Shown: positions 33,545-45,220, counted from the stretch's first letter. The stretch: DNA of 64,000 nt from Miscanthus floridulus (GCF_019320115.1 NC_089582.1:118938657-119002656); one strand, 5' to 3'. Made by a program: numbers and translations. Notes: generated by a model not told the origin, from the sequence alone.

Positions 33545-34270
33545 GTCAGTCTCGTTGCTAGGGTATGCTCTAGAGAGCTTCGGACCCTATGAATAGTGAC
33601 AGTCCAGATCATCCATGAGCTTGGTCTGGAGGTGTCTAGATATGTTCTAGAGAGCACGCATGGCTCGAGACTGAGTCCGATCTGGAGCTTAGGACCATTG
33701 ACTGTCCGATCTAGAGGTTTGGCCCCACTGTTAGCCTCATAGTGCACGCAACGATCAACTTCAAATGGTCACGTGTCAGTGACCATTGGAGGGAACTAGA
33801 CCAAGGAAGCATGGTCTAGAACCCACCAAGAGTCTGGTCTGGAGGTGTGTAGAAAAGCCCTCCAAGGGGACCAATGACTCTATTTGGTTGGGGGGCTTAT
33901 ATATACTCCCATGGCTGGCAAAATTGATGGTGTGAGAGACCAAGGAATTTCTACCTGAGTTGAGACTCAATTTTAGTTGCTCTAGCCACCAAAGTGCTTA
34001 GCAAAATATATAGTGATTAGCATAGGTGCTTTGCAAAGTGATTAGGTTAGTTAGACCACAACTTATGCGCTTGCTCTAGGTTTAGGCCTAGTGTTTAGTG
34101 AGGTTTTCTTACCTCTTAATCAAAGGTGCTTGAGTGCACCGTGCTTGTACTTGGCAAGGCTTGTAGTCTTGCGAGATCACACTAACCATGCTTGTGGTGT
34201 GGCTGTCACCGTGTACCGAAGAGAATAGGGCCCACGGCGGTTCTGCCAGAAGCTTGATAGTGAAGATGGC
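33545..34270. other. Middle part of the outer LTR
   Basis: Non-coding sequence between the two nested solo LTRs, belonging to the LTR that spans 31308-37972. Repeated 'CTCTAGAGAGC' and 'GGTCTGGAGGTGT' motifs are present. No gene seen. Confidence 0.5.
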
Positions 34271-37200
34271 CGAAACTCCTAGTTTTGTTTTGGCTAATTG
34301 ATGAAACCTAAGTGTACGAACCTTTGTCATTAAGTGATGTATATGAGATAGGTTGGTACACACCAAGTGGTGGAGCTAGATGATGGTCATGGTGATGGAC
34401 AAATTAAAGATCAAGTGCTCCAACTTGAAAAAGAAGAAAGAGAAAAACAAAATAGGTTCAAGGCAAAGGTATATGATAGGGCCATTTTCGTTTCACCAAT
34501 CAAGACACCATAGAGGGTGTGATTGGATTTAGGATAGATAGCTGTACTATTAAGAGGGGTGATCTCAAAGTGAATGATGTTATCTATGTGCCACTAGGTG
34601 AATTAACTCCATGTATTTGTATTAGGACCTAGTGAGTGCTAACATCCCTTGGAAAACATGTTTGTGAAATGCTAACTCATGTACACAAGTGTTGGTAACT
34701 TGGTGGAGTTAATACATTTGCACAAGGGATGAAAAGGAGAAGAGAAGAAGGGTCACTGTTGTGGCCAGACACTGGGTCTGGACTGAACGGACGTATCCGG
34801 TAGCATACCCTAGGCATGGCCAGGGTTTCTGGCTTGACCAGACGCTGGTGCAAGGGAGCAACCGAATGCACCCTTGGTACTATTCACCATCTGGCAACGC
34901 AGATAGCGGTGTGACCAAACATTGGATGAGTCCAGTCAGTGGTGACTGGACACATGCAATCGGCTAAAACCCTCTCTGGAACCTCTCTAGATTGGACCAA
35001 ACGCTGTGAAGCGTCGATTCTGGTCAAACGATCGGACACTAAATGAGGTGGCACGTGCAGGGAGCCGTTGGGCACCAAATGACTCTATTCAAATGGTCAG
35101 GACATGTGGCGCACGGAGGGTGACCAGACGCATCCGGTCAACACCAGTGAGTCTGGTGTGACCGTAGATTTCCCAATGAAGGGGCCAACGGGTATGTGAG
35201 GCTTGGGGCCTCTATAAATAGGTGTTGGCTGGCTCTAGCTCACTCTCTTAGACATTTTGATAATTGGTACATCCTTGTGAGCTAAACCAAATACCTTCCA
35301 CTCATCTTCTTCATTGATTCATCATCCAAGGGAGATTGGGAGTGATCTTAGTGTATTTGCTTAGAGTTTGAGCATCTAGTGGCACTAAAGATCATGTGAG
35401 CTTCGGGATTGCTTGTTACTCTTGGTGGTTGCCGCCACCTAGATGGCTTGAAGGAGCAAAGGAGTCTTGGCACATGTTGGTGATTGTTCATGGCCATCTC
35501 CCGGTGATTTGTGAGGGGTTCTTGGGGTTTATTCCTCGGCAAAGTGCCAAAAGCCACTCTAGTAAATTACTCATGTCATTGAGTATCCTAATTTGTGTTA
35601 GGTTCTTGCGGCACCCAAGTATTGGGCTAGGCGTGGTGCCTATTAGCTCACGAACCACCAAGTGAACGGTCAACACAATGGGGACTAGTGTCACTACTAT
35701 AGAACAGGTATTCACCGCCGGCTTTAGAACCCCCATCACCGTTGGTTTTGTCCCTCGGCAATGTAAGTCAGCGGTGATGCCCATTGTCATTACAGTCAGT
35801 TACGAAACCGACGGTGATGAAAACTTATCACCGCCGGTTCATGTTATCAGCGGTGGTGATAAGGATTTTCAGAAATTCCAAAACCGAGTCAAAAAAATAC
35901 ATTTTTTTAAATCCCAGGAAGGCCCCACCAGCCAGTCACAAGTCACGTGTTTTTTCGCACGAAAATGCAGACGCTGCACGGTGCTCGAATTCGAACCTAA
36001 GACCTGTGCCCTCATGCGTAGCTACTCTAACCAATCCGCCCTTGAGTCACTTGTGTGCATACAACATGTATATTCCTTTTGTAATAACTTCTCATGACTT
36101 TAAAATGAATATTTAGAACCCTAAATGACTTTAGATAAAAAAATTCATCAGCTACAAAGTTGTTGTTCTGATCGAGATCTACAACTTTGATGTTGGTGGT
36201 TTTGTCATCCGAGGTCGTTTGGCAAATTTGAATTTCAAATCGTCAAAACTTCAATCATACTGTTGGGACATCAAATGATTTCAAATTAAAAAGTCATCGA
36301 CTACAAAGTTGTAGTTCTCATCGAGATCTACAACTTTTGTTATTGTTGATTTTCCATCCGAGGTCATTTGCAAAATTTGAATTTCAAAATTTTTGAACTT
36401 AAGATACAAATTTAAGACCCTAAATGATTTCTAATGAAAAAGTTGTCAACTACAAAGTTGTAGATTATAGCGAGATCTGTAACCTTGCTTTTGATCATTT
36501 TTTCATCTAAGGTTGTTTGTATAATTCAAAAAAATTGAATTTTAAAATATAAGAGCTTCAAACATAATTCTGGGAGTGTAAATAATTTCAAATAAAAAAG
36601 TCATCAACTACAAAGTTGTTGATCGAGATCTAGAACTTCGATATAAAGTTTGTTTTCATCCGACTTTGTTTGAAAAAATGATGAATTTTATTGTGCTGCA
36701 GCATAAATCATCACCGTCGGTTCATATTACGAACCATTAGTAAAAAGATTTTCACCACCAATTGGTACCACAAAATGGTGGTGCAAATGGGTCAACCATC
36801 ACTATCGGTTGGTAACACAAACCGGTTGTAATGATAGGTATATCACCACCGGTTCGTGTTACCAGCCGGCGGTGATAACCGCCCAAATTTTTACCAACGG
36901 TTCATAACACGTACCGGTGGTGAAAATCATTTCACCAACGGTTCGTAATACGAACCGGCGGTGATGAGTATCACCGTTGGTTTTTAGCAAATCAGCGGTG
37001 AAAATGGCGGCGGTGATTGCCCGTTATGTAATAGTGTGTGCCAGCAAGTACATGAACCTCGGGAGAAAAATTGTGTGTCAATTGTCTCATTGGATTTCAC
37101 TTGGTATTCATTGTTGATTGATTGTCACTTGCGACGTTCGGTATACACCTCTCTACCTCTCTTGTATTCACATTCATACTTACCATGAATAGAGGTAGTT

Positions 37201-37482
37201 TGTGTAGTGTAACTCTCTTGTGTAGTGTAGAATTAGTTAGCTAGCTAGTTTTCTTAAGTAGAAGTTTTTAGTTCTTGCTTGCTCACTAGTTTAGAGAGCA
37301 GTGACATAGCCTCTTGTGTGCATAGAGATCCTAGAGAACTAGAATTATGGTATAGGTGGCTTGCAACACATAGTAGAGCTAGAGCAAAAAGATTCGCCTT
37401 TTAGTTGACTAACAAATTGCTCTAGTGATTTGCAGAAATTTTTATTAGGCTATTCACCCCCTCTAGCCATCTGTACCTTTCA
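34271..37482 (+). mobile_element. Solo LTR (TGAAAG...CTTTCA family), copy 3, split by a CACTA element
   Basis: Starts CGAAACTCCTAG (mutated TG) and ends GTACCTTTCA. It is about 1.86 kb after removing the inserted CACTA element. The TATA box (CTCTATAAATAGG) at about 35210 gives + orientation. Flanks ATGGC and ACGGC form an imperfect 5-bp duplication. The sequence aligns along its length with copy 1. Confidence 0.8.
35692..37036. mobile_element. Non-autonomous CACTA element with TGT target duplication
   Basis: Starts CACTACTATAGAACAGG and ends CCGTTATGTAATAGTG, with the duplicated triplet TGT at 35689-35691 and 37037-37039. Removing it restores ACTAGTGTGCCAGCA, which matches the uninterrupted solo LTR copy 1. 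Subterminal regions repeat TCACCGCCGGTTC in both directions. The interior (about 36120-36640) is a degenerate tandem repeat of about 110-130 bp built on CTACAAAGTTGT and GAGATCTACAAC. No coding region. Confidence 0.92.
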
Positions 37483-37972
37483 ACGGCGGGGAGCAATCCA
37501 GAAGAGGCTTGCCAAAAGACACACCATAGACTCACTTGCGTGTGGGGAAGACCTAGGGCTATCCATGGAGTTACTCGACCGGGAGCTTGGCCCTTGTGAG
37601 GGATTCCTTATGAGGGGCTCCAACAAGGACTAGGGAGAAGCTTGAACGCTTCTCGATACCTTAATAAAAATATCAGAGTTGTCGATAGGAGTTTGCATCT
37701 CTATCGCCCTTTTATCTTACACATTTGTATTATGTACCTTGGGTACGTGTTTACTTTCCTAGCTTAGCGTTAGGCTAGTTGATAGGATTGGAACATAGGG
37801 TGCATCACTCTTTTGTGGTAGAGATAGCAACACACCTAACAAAACCATAGTTGCACACATAGATAGATTACTTTCTTACATAGGTTTTAACTAGATGGAA
37901 TTAGAGGCCACAGTTAGAAGTAGAATTTTAAGTTGCCTAATTCACCCCCTCTTAGGCATCATGATCCTTACA

Positions 37973-38275
37973 AGCTTATACTTCTTCATCTCGTTCAGAT
38001 GGAGCATATTGAGCGGATCATCCACCTCCTAATCACCCCTATGCACACATTCCTTTGAACTCTCAGCCACCATGGCGCTCTAGTCCTTGAACCATCACTA
38101 AAACCTAATAGATGTGATGCACCTAGGCTAGGAAATTGAGCCAAGACAACCCCTTGGATAGCCTGAACGCGTTGCACCCGTAGGGATCAGGTGAGGTCAG
38201 CAAAGTGGAGGAAAAAAATCCTTGTAGGCGTGAGTCACCACCAAGGTTGCTGGAAACCCTATCCAATTGAGATAT
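37973..38275 (-). pseudogene. LINE upstream segment (probably ORF1)
   Basis: Between the outer LTR and the Tat element is about 300 bp with a short minus-strand open frame (38177-37995). By position it is the continuation of the LINE towards its 5' end. I do not recognise a domain. The call rests on its place between two insertions. Confidence 0.4.
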
Positions 38276-38679
38276 TGTCGATGTTTCACCATCGATAGCC
38301 TGCCACGGGGGTCCTCGGGGCAGTATGTTTGGGCTTCAGCGTATGCGGAACTCGATGGTAAACGCAAGAGACAGTTGATTTATCTTGGTTCGAGCCCTCG
38401 ATCTTTGATTGAGTAATAGCCCTACGTCTAGTCGGCATTTAGCCTTTGCGTTGGATTGATTATAAAATGTCGTGTTGTACAATTGTTCTCTGAACTCCCA
38501 TCTCTAGGAACCCTGCCCTCCTTTATATAGTCAGGAGGTCAAAATCCTAGTCGGTTTACAATGAGAGTTCCTAGTAGGATTATAGAATAATACTACTACT
38601 AAGATTACAGGGGAAGAATCCTAGTTAGACTAGATCTTCTCCCTTCCTTGCGGGGTATCCTGTGGGTCCCGCACCGACA
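38276..38679 (-). repeat. 3' LTR of the minus-strand Tat element
   Basis: On the minus strand it starts TGTCGGTGCGGGACCC and ends CATCGACA, 404 bp, with a TATA box (GACTATATAAAGG). The adjoining GCTCGGGGGCT (complement of 38680-38690) is the polypurine tract and places the element body to the right. Confidence 0.85.
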
Positions 38680-39784
38680 AGCCCCCGAGCACTTCGTGGT
38701 TGAGTTCTAGAAGCCTCGTCTTGTTCCTTCAAGTTTTGTCAAGCAGGAACAAGCATCGTCCGAGTGCTTTCTTGAGCAAAACCGTGCAGCGCTTCGTGAG
38801 ATCTTCGCGTGGTGTGTATCTTTTTGAAGAAAAAAGTACTCCCATTCGGGTGTAGCCCCTAAGCCTCTTGCTGTTTGGCACAAGGAGCTAGAGGGTCTTT
38901 TCTTGAAATCTTCCTAATTCTTCGTCGAAGGGCTCCTGAGCGTATACCCGGATTCTTTGTCGAAAAGAGCTTGGATATAGCTATGTCCGGGTTCTTTTTG
39001 TCGTGTGGCCTTGAAGTCGTCTGTCTTGAATAAGTCTTCTGAGTGATGTGCGCTTTTTTGAAGAAAAAAGTGCACTCACTGAGTGTAGCCCCCGAGCCTT
39101 TTGCTATTTGGAACAAAAAGTTGGAGCATCTTGAATCTTATGTCGTTTGAAAAACTGCTGTCTTGAAGTAGCCCTCTTGGTGATGTGCGCTTTTTTCGAA
39201 AAAGTGCACTGGTTCCTCTTTGCTACCTTGCTTGTCGTAGTACCGAGTTCGTTGGGTCTTGTAAGATGTGTAATCTTCTATTTTTTGAAACCATTTATAA
39301 TGGAAAGAATCTTGTCTTCTGAGTTGTCATTCTTTATTCTCCTGATGTCCTAGTTGTTGATGAGATTTCTAAGTTCTTTCTGTAAGGACCGGGTTGTTAT
39401 GCTCCTTTTGAGGTAACCCTTCTTTGCTTTATTGTTGATGAGTTCTTTTTGTAGTAATATGACAACTCCACCGTGGTGTTGGATGGATAAGTCTAAAATC
39501 TACCCGTTGAACTGTACCATTGTGTGGATTTGAGCCATCCGTCATTTTAGCTGTGTCGGTAAATGGACCGTTGCGTCCTCATGCCATGTTAAAACAGGCC
39601 TGGTGGGCCGTGTTTTTACCGGTGTAAAATCTATTTAAAGGCCTTTCTCCTCCTTTTCTTTGGTACCTTGCCTTTGCCTTGAAACCCTAGCCTTCGAAAC
39701 TCCACCATCGCCATTGCCACCGTCATTTGAGCGCTGCCGTCCTAGCCTTCTCTATTCTTAGTGCCCCATTGTCTTTGCTAGTAT
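38680..39784. repeat. Polypurine-tract region repeated beyond the antisense gene
   Basis: The segment 38680-38909, starting AGCCCCCGAGCACTTCGTGG, recurs at 43357-43546 (AGCCCCCGAGCACTTCATGG...), with one gap. The two copies flank the antisense additional gene. A shorter part also recurs at 39085-39130. Within this stretch a hairpin, GTGCGCTTTTTTGAAG followed by AAAAAAGTGCAC, lies at about 39048-39075, with related copies near 38815 and 39185. Confidence 0.7.
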
Positions 39785-42700
39785 ATGGGTAGGAAGAAGT
39801 CAGCGAGTAAGTCCCAGGCGACCTTTGTCGACGAGGAAGCATCGCTCTTTGTTATTGAAAATTAGGAATTCATGGTGATGAGGGCTGCTTAGAAGATCTG
39901 GCCGGCTCCAACAACAACTGAAGATCAGCTTTGCGAGCTCGTTAGCGATGGTCTGCTCTAGATCAAGGAGTTTGCTGATTGGAGAGCTCCAGGCGAGCAT
40001 CGGGTCCCTGCTCTAAGTCCTGGTGAGATTATTCTTTTCGTCTCCTTTATCCATGCTGGTCTCTGCCTTCCTACTTTTGCCTTTCTTTACCAATTTCTTA
40101 ACTATTTTGGGATTAGCCTGAACCACCTTGCTCCCAATGTTGTCCTTCATCTTTCCATTTTTGTTCATCTTTGTGAAACCTTCCTTGGAATTCCTCCTTC
40201 TCTTTCTCTCTTTCGTTACTTCTTTTGCCTGAAGCCATAACCCCGCCGCGATGACACCAATGTTCTTGGTGGCTATGGGATCTAGTTTCCCCAGGGTCTT
40301 AAGAGCAAATTCATTGACTATGACCTGGTTGATTCTATGAGGGATTGGCGTGCTGGCTAGTTTTATGCTGCCAACTTGATTCCTCCTCTTTCCGTTCACT
40401 CCAGATCTGATCCCTTGGTTAATGACCGATGGGAAAAGAACCATGTGATGACTGCTAAGCTCCAGACGATCAAGCCTTTTCTTGAGAGGATTTGCACTCT
40501 AAAATAGCAAGGCTTGACCACCTTCGGGATTATTTCAAGTTTTCTTCGCTGTCGAGTTCAACCTTTGAAGGAGCACGAACATTACGGTTTCGAGTACTCT
40601 AGGGCAGAGGACCCTTCTCGTATGGTCCCTGCCCTTGAGTTGACTGATGAGGAGGTGCTCGAGCATCTTCAGAAGATGCTAGAAGGAGTAAGCGTCGTCC
40701 CGCTTGCTGTCCTTGAGTACAGTGCTAACAAACCGCCCTCTGCTGTGAGTTGTTCTTTTCTTATGCGGGTACTTTTGAATGCCTTTTGTCGTATCCACTT
40801 TTTTGCTTAATCTTCCTTGTCTTGTTGTTTTACTCTTTTATAGGAATTGGGGCGTAATTTCGCCGATCCAATTCCCCTTGATGATCTCCTTGCAAATGTG
40901 GAGGCTAGGGCTAGTCTTGCTGGGGCATCCTTGACCAGTAAGTTTCAAACTACCATGACGCTTCCTGGTGTTTCTTTTGCATTTTCTGATGTATATGAAG
41001 AGTATGTTCCTTGTCCAGTTCCTTGAGCTCCTTGTACTTTTGGAAAGAGGGGGCGAGCGGATAGTTCTTCTTCTGCTCCATCTGTTGCCAAGAAGTCTCG
41101 CTAGTCGAGTACTCATCCAGGTACTCCAGTTGTAGCTAGCATGCTCTTAGGTGAGCATATTAATATGCTCTATCCTCTTGTTGTTTGTTTTTATCTTTGA
41201 CCGAGTACTTTTTGTCCTTTTTTAGCTGGTGCTATGGTGGCCTTGGTCGAGAGTGAGGAAGAAGAGGATGATGATGTTGCCCTCGTTACTCGTCGGTGAG
41301 TTCTTTTCTCGTTTCCCTGTTGTTGAACCCTTCTTTTTGTTCTGACTTTGGTCTTGTTCTCTTGTAGTAAGCGGTCATCGGATTCGAGTTCTTCTGGGGC
41401 TCTAGTACCGGCTGCACTGCTCCTGTCGTAGGGTGGCGGTGATGTTTTTGCCACTGTGGTTCCCCCTGTGAGGTCTTCTTTTGGTTTTATGAAGAAGAAG
41501 ATAGCTGAGTGAGTGAATTATGGTTTTGTTTCTTTGCTTCTGTTCTCCTTTTTTTCTTATTCTTATTGGTGAGTTTCCTTGTCAACTTTTAGGCCTTCGT
41601 CTTCCCTGAGCCTCCAGTCGACTTCTTATCAGACCCCTGGTACACCCTTGCGTACTGAGTCTTAGGACTCAGAATGCACGGTCATCGAGGTGGCTATGAG
41701 GGGGACAGAGTATGTAGCTGCTGATTTGCTGACTCCCAAGGTGACCGTGGCCATGGCAGTAGGTTCATCTGAGGGACTGGCCGTGGCTTCCCAGGAGATT
41801 GCCCTAGTCGTGCCTTCTTTGCCTTGGCCAGCTTCTCCCTCTCCTCTTCTAGCTTCTGGTGGTCTGCCTTTGGCTGATGATGTGGTGCAGCAATTTGATG
41901 CCACTCATCAATTGTCGGAGTTAACTGCTACCTGGGGCGTGACTTCTTTCGGGGAAAAGCTCCAGGTAAGTCTTTTTGAAGTTCTTTCTTTGGATGTTTG
42001 TTTTTCTCCTATCCTTATGTCTTATTTCTCTCTCTCTTTTTGCCTAGTCTTTCTCTCATGATTATATCGGCTTCTTTTTCTCGTCTAAAAATGAGAAAAA
42101 GCTGTCTTCTAAGGTGAGTACTCTGAGGGCAGAGCTTGACCTCTATCAGGCCGAGTTGGAGACCGAGCGTCAGACGCATCAGAAGGAGGAGAAGGCTCTC
42201 CGTGCCTGGGTAGTTGAGGTAGAAAAATAGAAGGATGCAGCTGCCCAAGAGGCCATGAAAAATGTGGAGGCCATGAAAAAAGAGTGCCATGGTATTACGA
42301 GTTCTTTTTTGTTTCCTTTTGTATTCAGATTTGCCTTTCTACTGACTTGTCTTTTGTTGCTTGGTCTAGCTCTCTGAGTTGAAAAGCAGCTCTCAGAGGG
42401 TATCGAGGAGATGAAGACACTCGTTCGTACTAACCATAATAAGGCTAAGGAGGTAATTACTCGAGCTGAAGAAGAACTTACGCTTGCTAAGTTGATTAGG
42501 CGTGGAGCTGACAGAGATCTTGTGCAGGCCCAAAAAACCATTGAAGACTTGACTAGCAAGTTGGCAATGGCTACTAAGAACTGGAAAGCTTTGTGGAAGT
42601 CTTTTTGGTCAGTAGCCGACCTTCTCCGGACTCCAGCAGACGATTGTCATTCTTGGGCTTAGTTTATTCCCCAAGTGCCGACCTATTTCTAGGAGTTCGT

Positions 42701-42911
42701 GAAGAGGTGTGCCCATCTATGCACCAGGAATGTTCTTGCCCAGGTCCGGGTTCTTTCTCTGGAGTTTCCTTTGTCCAAGGTTGCTGATGAAGCCAAGAGT
42801 CAAGAGTATCTGGATGCTGTTGAGAAGTTGGAGCCTGAGGTCAAAGACTTAGCTAGGAAGATTGTAGATAATCTTAACGTTGATATTTCTTCTCCTGATG
42901 ATAATGCTTGA
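39785..42911 (+). pseudogene. Antisense additional gene of the minus-strand Tat element (Transposase_28-like)
   Basis: Lies on the strand opposite to gag-pol. The first exon starts at the ATG at 39785 (MGRKKSASKSQATF) and stays in one frame to about 40743. Its core, with GEIILFVSFIHAGLCLPT, LNYFGISLNHLAPN and FVHLCETFLGIPPS, matches the 'putative gypsy type transposon' family (Transposase_28, PF04195). The frame has seven stops: TAG at 39863, 39890, 39959, 40283, 40358 and 40505, and TAA at 40238. Further exons probably include one beginning near 40844, an acidic or basic linker region, a Glu/Lys-rich coiled coil (about 42110-42560) and a last part ending DISSPDDNA at 42911. Exon borders after the first are uncertain. 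Function of this family is unknown. Confidence 0.7.
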
Positions 42912-43356
42912 TGTAATTGACCTTTGTATTCTAGCTTCTATAATAGAACACTATACTTGAAGATTGAATGGAGATTTTTTATTCTTTGTTGATGTCTTCT
43001 TTGTCTGTATTTCTTTGTCTCATAAACGACCCGGCTTAGGTAAATCATTGTCTTGACAAACTTTCTTGATCTGTTGAGTGCTTTTCTGGCTTTAGTTTGT
43101 GCCTTGTAAATAACTCGGTATATGTTGATTGATGTTTTGATAGACTTTCTTGATTTGTCGAGTGCTTATCTGGCTTTCGTCTATGACTTGTAAACAACTC
43201 GGTATAGATCATTGTCGCTACAAACTTCGTGTTTTTGTTAGTACCGAAAAGACTTAGGAGATCTCGAGTATCTTCAGCTTCTTCTTTTTGGCTTAACTCA
43301 AGCTATGGTCGTCGTCTGGTCTTTTCCTTGGTCACAAAAACATCCTAGGATCATCA

Positions 43357-43546
43357 AGCCCCCGAGCACTTCATGGTAGAGCTCTGGAAGCCTCGCCTTG
43401 TTCCTTCAGGTCTTGTCAAGTAGGTACAAGCATCGTCCAAGTGCTTTCCTGAGCGAAACCGTGTAGTGCTTCTTGGGATCTTCTGATTGTAGCCTCTGAG
43501 CCTCTTGCTATTTGGAACAAGGAGCTAGAGGGTCTTGTCTTGAAAT
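43357..43546. repeat. Second copy of the polypurine-tract region
   Basis: Matches 38680-38909, as described there, with about 40 bp missing. It lies between the antisense gene and the 110-bp tandem array. Confidence 0.7.
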
Positions 43547-43559
43547 TGCTCTGATTTAT

Positions 43560-45104
43560 GCTCAGGCTTAGTTTCAGTCGTTTTGCTTTTTTGGTTTGGG
43601 TGTTAGCTTATTAGCTACCCTCATCGGCAGCTCAAGCATTTTTTGGCTCTTTTGCTCTCGGCCGGTATGCTCATGCGTATTTTTAGCCATTTTGCTTTTT
43701 GGTCAGGGTGTTAGCTTGTTAGCTACCCTCATCGGTGGGCTCAAGTATCTTTTCAGCTCTTTTGCTCTCGGTCGGTATGCTCAGGCGTATTTTCAGCCAT
43801 TTTGCTTTTTGGTTCGGGTGTTAGCTTGTTAGCTACCCTCATCGACGGGCACAAGCATCTTTTTAGCTCTTTTGCTCTCGGCTGGTATGCTCAGGCATAT
43901 TTTTAGCCATTTTGCTTTTTAGTTCGGGTGTTAGCTTGTTAGCTACCCTCATCGATGGGCTCAAGCATCTTTTCAGCTCTTTTGCTCTCGGTCGGTATGC
44001 TGAGGCGTATTTTCAGCCATTTTGCTTTTTGGTTTGGGTGTTAGCTTATTAGCTACCCTCATCGGTGGGCTCAAGCATCTTTTTAGCTCTTTTGCTCTCA
44101 GCCGGTATGCTCAGACGTACTTTCAGCCATTTTGCTTTTTGGTTTGGGTGTTAGCTTATTAGCTACCCTCATCGGCGGACTCAAGCATCTTTTCAGCTCT
44201 TTTGCTCTTGGCCGATATGCTCAGGCGTCTTTTCAGCCATTTTGCTTTTTGGTTCAGGTGTTAGCTTATTAGCTACCCTCATCGGCGGGCTCAAGCATCT
44301 TTTCAGCTCTTTTGCTCTCGGTCGGTATGCTCAGGCATCTTTTCAACCATTTTGCTTTTTGGTTCGGGTGTTAGCTTATTAGCTACCCTCATCGGCAGGC
44401 TCAAGCAACTTTTCAGCTCTTTTGCTCTCGGCCGGTATGCTTAGGCGTATTTTCAACCATTTTGCTTTTTGGTTCGGGTGTTATCTTATTAGCTACCCTC
44501 ATCGGTGGGCTCAAGCATCTTTTTAGCTCTTTTGCTCTCGGCCGGTATGCTCAGACGTACTTTCAGCCATTTTGCTTTTTGGTTTGGGTGTTAGCTTATT
44601 AGCTACCCTCATCGGCGGACTCAAGCATCTTTTCAGCTCTTTTGCTCTTGGCCGATATGCTCAGGCGTCTTTTCAGCCATTTTGCTTTTTGGTTCAGGTG
44701 TTAGCTTATTAGCTACCCTCATCGGCGGGCTCAAGCATCTTTTCAACTCTTTTGCTCTCGGTCGGTATGCTCAGGCATCTTTTCAACCATTTTGCTTTTT
44801 GGTTCGGGTGTTAGCTTATTAGCTACCCTCATCGGTAGGCTCAAGCAACTTTTCAGCTCTTTTGCTCTCGGTCGGTATGCTCAGGCGTCTTTTCAGCCAT
44901 TTTGCTTTTTGGTTCGGGTGTTAGCTTATTAGCTACCCTCATCGATGGGCTCAAGCATCTTTTCAGCTCTTTTGCTCTCAACCGGTATGCTTAGGCATGA
45001 TTTTAGCCATTTTGCTTTTTGGATCGGGTGTTAGCTTATTAGCTACCCTCATTGGTGGGCTCAAGCATCTTTTCAGCTCTGTTGCTCTTAGCCAGTATAC
45101 TTAG
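43560..45104. repeat. 110-bp tandem array, about 14 copies, with 440-bp higher-order period
   Basis: The marker TGTTAGCTTATTAGCTACCC starts units at 43601, 43709, 43819, 43929, 44039, 44149, 44259, 44369, 44479, 44589, 44699, 44809, 44919 and 45029. Spacing is 110 bp, except that the first is 108. Inside each unit two related 40-bp parts (TCAAGCATCTTTTCAGC... and TCAGGCGTCTTTTCAGC...) are followed by a 30-bp part, so the unit itself arose as a dimer. Variants such as TCAGACGTAC (44111 and 44551) recur at 440 bp, four units apart, over about 44060-44850. The array is non-coding and lies in the 3' region of the Tat element. Confidence 0.95.
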
Positions 45105-45220
45105 TGAAAACAACTCAGGAAGATTCATAATAAGACATCTGTTGTCGAGGAACAACATCTTTATTGATCATGAACGTTGATCTCTTGTGGCTTGTATATA
45201 TATTCTCTCTTGAGTTGTTT

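Larger units (their letters stand above)
31308..37972 (-). mobile_element. LTR (TGTAAGGA...TCCTTACA) split by two nested solo LTRs
   Basis: The outer ends TGTAAGGA (31308) and TCCTTACA (37972) are inverted. Removing the two nested LTRs leaves about 1.54 kb, a normal LTR length. The right side, GCCTAAGAGGGGGTGAATTA on the minus strand, is typical of grass copia LTR starts. Flanks GCCTT and AGCTT are at best an imperfect duplication. No internal region is seen, so it appears to be a solo LTR within the LINE. Confidence 0.6.

Noticed and set aside
35984..36050. tRNA-like B-box (AATTCGAACCTAAGACCTG) in the small CACTA element
   Set aside because: No A-box or cloverleaf, and it lies within an element with clear CACTA ends. 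Such motifs recur in grass transposons.
43560..45104. CRISPR-like array
   Set aside because: Repeats are 110 bp and directly adjacent, with no unique spacers. The setting is a plant retrotransposon, so this is a minisatellite.
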